33,005 bases of DNA, taken from an uncultured Clostridia bacterium. GTDB lineage: Bacteria; Bacillota; Clostridia; Christensenellales; Borkfalkiaceae. The stretch lies in contig CANQAZ010000012.1 in NCBI GenBank assembly GCA_947589555.1, forward strand, positions 1-33,005, written 5' to 3'. Shown piece by piece: positions 26,302 to 33,005 of this stretch (the first letter of the stretch is position 1; every line of letters starts with the position of its first letter). The notes under the pieces were generated by a model that made no database searches, was not told the DNA's origin, and saw only the letters and a program-made list of their open reading frames with translations. The position numbers and the translations under genes are program-made.

Positions 26302-26646
26302 ATGGAAGGAGCAAGTCAGGCGCTTTCCGCCTTCACGGAACAACTTGTAAGGCTCAACGGGGCGATGGCGGAACTTTTCAAAAGCGGCAACGTGGCGCTC
26401 TTCACCGAGATGAACGCGGCCGTCAAGGAGATGCACCGCATCCAGCACGGGAGCAAGGACAAAGTTTTGCAGGCCTTAGAGCCGGAGTGCGCTGTGATTT
26501 GGGGCAACTTCGATATGATCGTCAAAGTGCTCCGCACCACGGAAAACGGCGAGATCGATCCGGGCGCGCAAACGGCGCTCAACCGCCTGCTCCACAACAT
26601 CGACGGATCGGTCGTCAATATCGCCAAAGCGTTGGAAATCGTTTAA
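26302..26646 (+). CDS. small uncharacterised alpha-helical protein
   Basis: 114 aa ORF starting directly after the upstream stop; same coding style. Confidence 0.6.
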   Translation: MEGASQALSAFTEQLVRLNGAMAELFKSGNVALFTEMNAAVKEMHRIQHGSKDKVLQALEPECAVIWGNFDMIVKVLRTTENGEIDPGAQTALNRLLHNIDGSVVNIAKALEIV

Positions 26647-26658
26647 CGGAGAAACAGA

Positions 26659-28203
26659 ATGATAAAGACTAAAATTTTCGCAGACGCCAATCTCGTCATC
26701 GGGCAGGCGGACAAAAATCTCTACGGCTCCTTTCTCGAACACATCGGCCGCGCCATCTACGAAGGCATCTATGAGCCGGGGCACCCCTCGGCGGACGAAA
26801 ACGGCTTCCGCCGCGACGTGATCGGCCTCATCCACTCGCTCAACGTGCCCATTGTGCGCTACCCGGGCGGAAATTTTCTTTCGGGATATAACTGGCGGGA
26901 CGGCATCGGCCCCCGCGAAAATCGCCCTGTGCGGCTGGATCTCGCGTGGCATACGACGGAGCCCAACGAATTCGGCACGGACGAATTCATGAAGTGGTGC
27001 CGTACCGTGGGCGTGGAGCCGATGATGGGGGTCAACATGGGCACGGGCACCGTCAAGGATGCGGCGGAACTCGTGGAGTACTGCAATCACGCGGGCGGAA
27101 CGGCGATCTCCGATCTGCGCCGCGCCAACGGGGCGGAAGAGCCCTACAACGTGCGCTATTGGTGCATCGGCAACGAAATGGACGGCCCGTGGCAGATCGG
27201 CCACCTTTCGGCGGATGAATACGGCAAAAAGGCGCTCGAAGCGGCCAAAGTCATGCGCTGGACCAACGGCGAGACCGACCGCGAGGCCCCGAACGGCCGC
27301 CTCCGCCTCATCGTATCGGGCTCGTCCAACCACGAAATGGATACCTTCCCCGAATGGGACAGGGTCGTCCTCGAACACACCTACGATCAGGTGGATTACC
27401 TCTCCATGCACCGTTATTACGAGTACAGCGAGGACCGCAAGCGCCCATTGGAGGACTTTTTGGGCTCGGCGGACGACATGAACGAATATATCAACACCTT
27501 GAAGGCGACCATCGAATACGTGCGCGCAAAAGTGCGTTCGCGCAAGCGGGTGGGCATCTCCTTCGACGAGTGGAACATCTGGACGCAGGCCGCGCCCCGC
27601 ACGGAGCCCCTCTGGAAGCGTGCGCCCCATCTTTTTGAGGATGTTTACACCTTCCGCGATGCGCTCGTCTTTGCGGGCCTCATGAACACTCTCCTCAACA
27701 ACTGCGATGCGGTGGGCATCGGTTGCCTTGCGCAACTTGTCAACGTCATCGCGCCCATCACCACAAAGAAAGGGGGCGGGACCCTCAAACAGGCGACGTT
27801 CTATCCCTTCGAACTTCTCTCCAACGCGGCGCGGGGCGCAACGGTGCGCACCTTCTCGGACAGCGCCCGCTTCGAAAGCATGTTCGGCCCCGCGCGCTAC
27901 ATCAACGAGGCCGTCAACTACGATCGGGAGAAGGGGACCGTCTGCGTGTCCGTCTGCAACTATGCGCAGAGCGATGCGGAAACGGAAATCGAACTTCGTT
28001 CCTTCGGCGCGCTCAAAGCCGAGGAATATTACGAAATGACGAACGCCGATCTTGCCGCCGTCAACACCTTCGCCTCGCCCGATACCGTCCTTCCGCAGAA
28101 GAAGGATTTGCCCGCAGTGAAGGACGGCTCCCGCGTCAGTCTGCGCCTCCCCGCCATGAGTTGGAGTTTTTTGAAGTTTTCCGTCCAAAAAGCAAAAGCA
28201 TAA
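26659..28203 (+). CDS. abfA: alpha-L-arabinofuranosidase, GH51
   Basis: NLYGSFLEHIGRAIYEGIYEPGHPSADENGFRRDVI, NVPIVRYPGGNFLSGYNWRDGIGP, YWCIGNEMDGPWQIG, ISFDEWNIW. Confidence 0.95.
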   Translation: MIKTKIFADANLVIGQADKNLYGSFLEHIGRAIYEGIYEPGHPSADENGFRRDVIGLIHSLNVPIVRYPGGNFLSGYNWRDGIGPRENRPVRLDLAWHTTEPNEFGTDEFMKWCRTVGVEPMMGVNMGTGTVKDAAELVEYCNHAGGTAISDLRRANGAEEPYNVRYWCIGNEMDGPWQIGHLSADEYGKKALEAAKVMRWTNGETDREAPNGRLRLIVSGSSNHEMDTFPEWDRVVLEHTYDQVDYLSMHRYYEYSEDRKRPLEDFLGSADDMNEYINTLKATIEYVRAKVRSRKRVGISFDEWNIWTQAAPRTEPLWKRAPHLFEDVYTFRDALVFAGLMNTLLNNCDAVGIGCLAQLVNVIAPITTKKGGGTLKQATFYPFELLSNAARGATVRTFSDSARFESMFGPARYINEAVNYDREKGTVCVSVCNYAQSDAETEIELRSFGALKAEEYYEMTNADLAAVNTFASPDTVLPQKKDLPAVKDGSRVSLRLPAMSWSFLKFSVQKAKA

Positions 28204-28221
28204 AACAGATAGGAGAAAAGA

Positions 28222-29790
28222 ATGAAAAAGAAAAAAGTTTTCTCATTTTTATTGGCCGTGATCCTGTCCTTCGTGCTCGCATTCGGGTTGTGCGGATGTT
28301 CTCTTTCCGAACTTTTCGGCGCGGGCGGAGGAGATAACTCCGCCGGGGTCGGCACGCAGGAGCCGAACGGTTCCGAAGATGACGGTGGCTCCGAAGATGA
28401 CGGTGGCTCCGAAGATGACGGCGACGGTCTTTCTGCCCGTACCGTCTACGAAATGTATGTGGAAAGTTGTGCCAAGAGCGGCGATACGCCGCTCACCTAT
28501 GAGGAGTGGCTCGCTTCCGTCAAGGGTGCGGACGGTGCTCCCGGCAAAGACGGTGCTCCCGGCAAAGACGGTGCTCCCGGTAAGGACGGTACCCCCGGCA
28601 AAAATGGGGAGGACGGCAACGGTTGGCTGTACGGAAGCGGCGCGCCCGCGTCTACGCTCGGCAGAAACGGAGACCTCTATCTCAATTACAGCACTTGGGA
28701 CGTCTATACAAAGGATAACGGCTCGTGGACGTTCCGCGGCAACATCAAGGGCGAAAAGGGGGATCCCGGCAAGGACAGCACTTCGGGCGGCGGCGAAGGC
28801 GGCGGCTCGGGCGGCGACGGGACGGCTGCCGAACTTGAAATCCATTTTCTCGAACTCGGCAACGGCAACGCGGGCGACTGCACCCTTATCAAGACGGGCA
28901 ACACCGAAGTGCTCATCGACGCAGGTTCCAAACGCGACTCGGCGGCGACCCTCGTGCCCAAGATCAAGACATATTGCACGGACGGCGTGCTCGATTACGT
29001 CATTGCGACGCATGCCCACGAGGACCACATCGCGTCCTTTGTCGGCAACAACGGCACGGACGGCATCTTCGCCAACTTCAAATGCGGCACGATCATCGAC
29101 TTCGCGCGGAAGAAGACGACTTCCGGTATCGCTTCGGACTATATCACGTGGCGGGATAAGGAAGTGAGTCAGGACGGCGCGGTGCACTATACCGCTCTGC
29201 AATGCTGGAATCAAACGGACGGCGCACAGCGCTCCTACGAACTTGCCGAGGGCATTTCCTTTGAGATCCTGTATCAGAAATATTATGAGACTTCCTCGGA
29301 TACCGACAACAACTACTCCGTCTGCACGCTCTTTACGCAGGGGGACTATCACTATCTCTTTACGGGCGATCTGGAAAAGGAAGGCGAGGAGAGCCTCGCA
29401 GCGAGCAACGATCTTCCGCACTGCAAACTGTATAAGGGTGGTCACCACGGGAGCAAGACGTCCTCCAACGATTGCTTGCTCCAAGAGATCACGCCCGAAA
29501 ACGTGTGCGTCTGCTGTTGCGCGGGTTCTTCGGAATACACCGATAACAACGCAAATCAATTCCCCACGCAGGATATGATCAACCGCGTGGCAAAGTACAC
29601 CAAGAACATCTACGTCACCACGCTCTCCCTCGACGGGACGACCAAGAATTATACTTCCATGAACGGCGAGATCACGGTGCGCTCCGACGGCGTCGATTTC
29701 TCCATTCACGGGAGCAATAACGATACCATTCTCAAAGATACGGAGTGGTTCAAAGCCAACCGCACGTGGCCCGCAGACGGCGTTCAATAG
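28222..29790 (+). CDS. lipoprotein with collagen-like stalk and ComEC-like metallo-beta-lactamase-fold domain
   Basis: signal peptide/lipobox FGLCGC; SEDDGG repeats; GAPGKD collagen repeats and GEKGDPGKD; MBL motif THAHEDH, FTGDLEKEGE, GGHHGSKTSS. Confidence 0.88.
   Translation: MKKKKVFSFLLAVILSFVLAFGLCGCSLSELFGAGGGDNSAGVGTQEPNGSEDDGGSEDDGGSEDDGDGLSARTVYEMYVESCAKSGDTPLTYEEWLASVKGADGAPGKDGAPGKDGAPGKDGTPGKNGEDGNGWLYGSGAPASTLGRNGDLYLNYSTWDVYTKDNGSWTFRGNIKGEKGDPGKDSTSGGGEGGGSGGDGTAAELEIHFLELGNGNAGDCTLIKTGNTEVLIDAGSKRDSAATLVPKIKTYCTDGVLDYVIATHAHEDHIASFVGNNGTDGIFANFKCGTIIDFARKKTTSGIASDYITWRDKEVSQDGAVHYTALQCWNQTDGAQRSYELAEGISFEILYQKYYETSSDTDNNYSVCTLFTQGDYHYLFTGDLEKEGEESLAASNDLPHCKLYKGGHHGSKTSSNDCLLQEITPENVCVCCCAGSSEYTDNNANQFPTQDMINRVAKYTKNIYVTTLSLDGTTKNYTSMNGEITVRSDGVDFSIHGSNNDTILKDTEWFKANRTWPADGVQ
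28372..28425 (+). repeat. 3 x 18-bp tandem repeat encoding SEDDGG
   Basis: tccgaagatgacggtggc twice, then tccgaagatgacggcgac. Confidence 0.95.
28534..28605 (+). repeat. 4 x 18-bp tandem repeat encoding collagen-like GAPGKD
   Basis: ggtgctcccggcaaagac x2, ggtgctcccggtaaggac, ggtacccccggcaaaaat. Confidence 0.95.
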
Positions 29791-29799
29791 GAGCCTGTA

Positions 29800-30411
29800 A
29801 TGCCCGAGATCACCGCCATTACTCCGCAAAAAAAGGATAAGACCCGTTGCAATATCGAAGTAGACGGGCGTTTTTACTGCGGCATGAAGTTGGAAACGGT
29901 GATGCAAAACCGCTTGAAAGCGGGCGTTTCCGTCACGGAAGAGGCCCTTTCCCGCATGCAACTCGAAAGCGAGAAGCAGACCGCGCTCGATAAGGCGCTC
30001 ACCCATATTTCCGCGTCGATCAAAACGGAAAAAGAGGTCCGCGCCTTCCTTGCCCGCAAGGGCTATCTGCAAGAGGTTGCGGATCACGTCGTCGGAAAGA
30101 TGAAGGAGTACGGCTATCTCGACGACGAGGCCTATGCGCGGGTTTACGCCGAGAGCGCGGGCAAAAAGAAGGGGGCGCGGCTCATTGCGCAGGAATTGCG
30201 GCGCAAAGGGATCGCGGAGGGCGCCGTCGAGGCCGCGCTTTCCGAGTTCGGCGACGAGACGGAGAGTGCCAAGCGCGTCCTTCAAAAGTACATGCGCGGC
30301 AAACCGGCGGATCGGGAGACGATTTCAAAGGCATACCGCTATCTTCTTTCCAAAGGCTACGGCTATGAGACGGCCCGCGCCGCGCTCGAAGGGCTTGCCG
30401 ATGAGGATTGA
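29800..30411 (+). CDS. recX: RecX family regulatory protein
   Basis: LTHISASIKTEKEVRAFLARKGYLQEVADHVVGKMKEYGYLDDEAYARVYAESAGKKKGARLIAQELRRKGI. Confidence 0.92.
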   Translation: MPEITAITPQKKDKTRCNIEVDGRFYCGMKLETVMQNRLKAGVSVTEEALSRMQLESEKQTALDKALTHISASIKTEKEVRAFLARKGYLQEVADHVVGKMKEYGYLDDEAYARVYAESAGKKKGARLIAQELRRKGIAEGAVEAALSEFGDETESAKRVLQKYMRGKPADRETISKAYRYLLSKGYGYETARAALEGLADED

Positions 30412-31081
30412 GTATTTGGACGAAACAACGTCCACCAACGAATATATCGGCCGTTACGTCGGCGCGCGGGAGAACGTCATCGTCTGCGCCCGCCGTCAGA
30501 CGGGCGGAAAGGGCACCAAAGGGCGCAGTTTTCTTTCCGAAGAGGGCGGCGTGTACCTTTCGGCGCTGGTTTTTTATGAAAATTTGCCCGCAGACAGGGC
30601 GTTTGAGGTGATGGCGCACGCCGCCGTCGCCGTTTGCCGCACTGCCGAGGCGTTCGGGGCCGCGCCCGAGATCAAATGGGCGAACGACGTGCTCGCGGGC
30701 GGAAAAAAGTTGTGCGGCATCCTAATCGGGAACGCCGTCAAGGGAAATTTCCTCGATTACAGCATCGTCGGCGTCGGGCTCAACGCCGAAAACGACGTCT
30801 CCGCCCTCGGCGGCATTGCCGTCACTCTCTCGGAGGCGGCGGGGCGCAGGGTCACCGCGGAAGAGGCGCGCGAACGGCTCATCGCGGAACTTCTGCGCCC
30901 GACCTCCTTTGCGGATTATCTCGCCCGCGTCAAATTTTTGGGACGCGAGGTCACGGTGGAGGAAAACGGCCGCACCTATCGCGCGGCGGCGCGGCGCATC
31001 CTACCCGACGGACGGCTCGAAGTGGGGGTCGGAGGGGAAATCAGGCGGCTGTCCTCCGCCGAAATCGGTTTGAAATTGTGA
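30401..31081 (+). CDS. biotin--[acetyl-CoA-carboxylase] ligase, catalytic-domain-only form
   Basis: MRIEYLDETTSTNEYIG, RQTGGKGTKGRSFLSEEGGVYLS, IKWANDVLAGGKKLCGILIG, SIVGVGLNAEND; no N-terminal HTH. Confidence 0.92.
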   Translation: MRIEYLDETTSTNEYIGRYVGARENVIVCARRQTGGKGTKGRSFLSEEGGVYLSALVFYENLPADRAFEVMAHAAVAVCRTAEAFGAAPEIKWANDVLAGGKKLCGILIGNAVKGNFLDYSIVGVGLNAENDVSALGGIAVTLSEAAGRRVTAEEARERLIAELLRPTSFADYLARVKFLGREVTVEENGRTYRAAARRILPDGRLEVGVGGEIRRLSSAEIGLKL

Positions 31082-31088
31082 GGCGAAC

Positions 31089-32546
31089 ATGAAATTTGCT
31101 TTTTCGAATGCGCAGATGCGCGCCGCGGACGAAGCCGCCATTGCGGCAGGTACTTTGGCAGAGACGCTCATGGAGCGTGCGGGGAGCGCGCTTGCGGACG
31201 CCGTGGAGCGCGCCGCACAGCGGTTGGGCGTCGGCGATGCGCTCTTTGTTTGCGGCGGAGGGAACAACGGGGGAGACGGCTTTGTCGCCGCCCGCATTCT
31301 CATGGAGCGCGGCTATGAAACGGCCGTTCTGTGCCTTGCGGAAAGGTTTTCCGAGGCCTGTAAGGGCGCAAAGGCGAAGTATCGCGGCGAAATTTTGGGG
31401 CGCATCCCGCGCCGCCGCTATGCCCTCGTCGCCGATTGTCTCTTTGGCACGGGGCTCGACCGCGCGCCCGCGGGTGACAACGCCGCGCTCATCCGGTTTA
31501 TCAACCAAAGCGGAGCGTATGTCATCTCCTGCGACCTCCCGAGCGGCCTCAATGAGGGCGGAATTGCCTTTGATCCCTGCGTCGTCGCAAACGAGACGGT
31601 CACAATGGGGCAGTTGAAGCAATCTCTTCTCCTCGCCGACGGGGCCGACGTAGCGGGGAAAATTTCCGTCGCCGATATCGGCATACCTGCCGAGGGCGGC
31701 GCGGAAGTGTGGGAGGATGCGGACGTCGCCGCTCTTTTCCCCAAGAAAAAGTCCCATTCCAACAAGGGAAACTACGGCTCCGTCGCCATTCTTGCGGGCT
31801 ACGGCTCCCTCGGCGCGCCTCTCATGGCGGTGGGCGCGGCGCTCAAATCGGGCGCGGGCTACACCGAGTTGTGGTTGCCGTGCGCGGAGAGCCGCGAGAC
31901 GGACGAGATGCGCCGCACCGTGTTTGCGGCCAAGTATCCCGCGTGCATCGTCAATTTCTACACGGGAAATCCCCTTCTTGCAAAGGCGGTCGCCTTCGGC
32001 ATGGGCGCAAGTGTGGGGGAGTCTCAGTACGAGATGCTCCAAACCCTCCTCAAAAACGAAGGATGCGGCGCCCTCGTCCTCGACGCCGACGCTTTGAACG
32101 CCCTCTCCGCGTACGGGAAGGCGCCATTGAAAGGGCACAGGTGTCCCGTCGTCGTCACCCCGCACATCAAAGAATTTTCCCGTTTGACGGGCAAGAGCGC
32201 GGCGGAAATTCTCGCCGATCCCGTCCCCTGCGCGCAAGCGTTTGCGCGGGAGTACGGCGTCACCGTCGTCCTCAAAAATAACCGCACCGTCATCACCGAC
32301 GGCGCGCGCACGGCGATCAACACGTCGGGTTCTCCCGCCCTTGCAAAGGGGGGAAGCGGCGATGCGCTCACGGGCTTTTTGGCCGGGCTCTGCGCCCGAG
32401 GCGTGCCGCCCTTCGAGGCCTCCTGCGCCGCTTGCTATCTCATGGGCATGGCGGGCGAACTCGCCGCCGACGCGCTCGGGGAGTATTCTCCCACCGCATG
32501 CGACGTGATAGAACAAATCCCGTCCGCCATACTCTCCTTGCAATAA
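31089..32546 (+). CDS. nnr: bifunctional NAD(P)H-hydrate epimerase / ADP-dependent dehydratase
   Basis: epimerase CGGGNNGGDGFVAARIL plus dehydratase GNYGSVAILAGYGSLGAPLMA, VVTPHIKEFSRLTG, ALAKGGSGDALTGFLAGL. Confidence 0.95.
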   Translation: MKFAFSNAQMRAADEAAIAAGTLAETLMERAGSALADAVERAAQRLGVGDALFVCGGGNNGGDGFVAARILMERGYETAVLCLAERFSEACKGAKAKYRGEILGRIPRRRYALVADCLFGTGLDRAPAGDNAALIRFINQSGAYVISCDLPSGLNEGGIAFDPCVVANETVTMGQLKQSLLLADGADVAGKISVADIGIPAEGGAEVWEDADVAALFPKKKSHSNKGNYGSVAILAGYGSLGAPLMAVGAALKSGAGYTELWLPCAESRETDEMRRTVFAAKYPACIVNFYTGNPLLAKAVAFGMGASVGESQYEMLQTLLKNEGCGALVLDADALNALSAYGKAPLKGHRCPVVVTPHIKEFSRLTGKSAAEILADPVPCAQAFAREYGVTVVLKNNRTVITDGARTAINTSGSPALAKGGSGDALTGFLAGLCARGVPPFEASCAACYLMGMAGELAADALGEYSPTACDVIEQIPSAILSLQ

Positions 32547-32571
32547 AAAAACGCCGTTTCAGGCGTTTTTT
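32546..32571. terminator. bidirectional terminator between convergent genes
   Basis: AAAAAACGCC-GTTTCA-GGCGTTTTTT. Confidence 0.85.
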
Positions 32572-32620
32572 GAGATTTTACAAGGTACTATGTGTGACAT
32601 AATTGCTTCAAAACGCCCAT

Positions 32621-33005
32621 TTAAGCGTATCCGAAGGCGCGGATGAACACCGCGGAGAGCAAGAGCACGCTTCCCGTCACGAGGTAATAGACGGGGAAAA
32701 AGGTGAAAAGGCTCATGAGGAGCAGGAGGGCGCCGCTCACAAAAAAGGGCCTCGCGTTGCTCCTCGAAAAACTGCGGCGGAGTTTTTGCCGCACGCTCTT
32801 GCGCGGGATCTCGCCGCAGATGAGGGGGGAAGGCGTCGTACCCGTGCGGGAGAACAGGGCGTAAACGTCGTCGGCGGTGACCGCATCCCGTCCGAAGGAA
32901 GTAAGAAGTTTTTCGGCCTCGGGGGTAACGGCGTTGCACACGAGGGTAAAGGCCGCCGCGCCGTGTTCGCGGAGCAAGCGGGCTACGGCGCGGCGGCCTT
33001 TACCC
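32621..33005 (-). CDS. uncharacterised protein with C-terminal hydrophobic segments, 5' end outside the window
   Basis: frame open through the window edge (GKGRRAVARLLREHGAAAFTLVCNAVTPEAEKLL...FFVSGALLLLMSLFTFFPVYYLVTGSVLLLSAVFIRAFGYA). Confidence 0.55.
   Translation of the reverse strand, partial: GKGRRAVARLLREHGAAAFTLVCNAVTPEAEKLLTSFGRDAVTADDVYALFSRTGTTPSPLICGEIPRKSVRQKLRRSFSRSNARPFFVSGALLLLMSLFTFFPVYYLVTGSVLLLSAVFIRAFGYA

Noticed and set aside
28372-28605. Repeats as a CRISPR array
   Set aside because: Contiguous in-frame 18-bp coding repeats without spacers.
1-33005. Prophage, transposon, defence island or biosynthetic cluster
   Set aside because: No integrase, transposase, nuclease-toxin, NRPS/PKS or terminal repeat signatures were found on either strand.

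Overview
33-kb chromosomal window, high GC and densely coded, from a spore-forming Firmicutes/Clostridia-type genome: a clear SpoIVA is present and the promoters are sigma-A-like. I found no rRNA, tRNA, CRISPR, phage or transposon signatures. Left to right: a heterodimeric multidrug-type ABC exporter pair; a zinc-ribbon membrane protein divergent from an XRE regulator; a lysine/DAP cluster on the minus strand (asd-dapA-dapB); a plus-strand run of membrane protein, methyltransferase, hslO (Hsp33), TPR protein and HEAT-like protein; spoIVA; an MscS channel; a BspA-type LRR lipoprotein; a membrane protein; an L-arabinose locus (FGGY kinase, araD, DUF1292 protein, araA, GH36, UDPGP-type pyrophosphorylase, small unknown protein, GH51); then a collagen-like/ComEC-like MBL lipoprotein, recX, a birA-type ligase, nnr and a partial minus-strand gene. 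No wholly new multi-gene system is evident. The most interesting signals are regulatory. (1) A terminator-like hairpin lies directly before spoIVA, its 3' arm carries the Shine-Dalgarno, and a sigma-E-like promoter is nested inside it. (2) The ABC exporter has a leader with a terminator and a 22-codon ORF. (3) Twin palindromic operators sit in the XRE divergent promoter region. (4) A 10-bp inverted repeat surrounds the -10 box of the arabinose operon. All calls come from reading the sequence; no database search was run.
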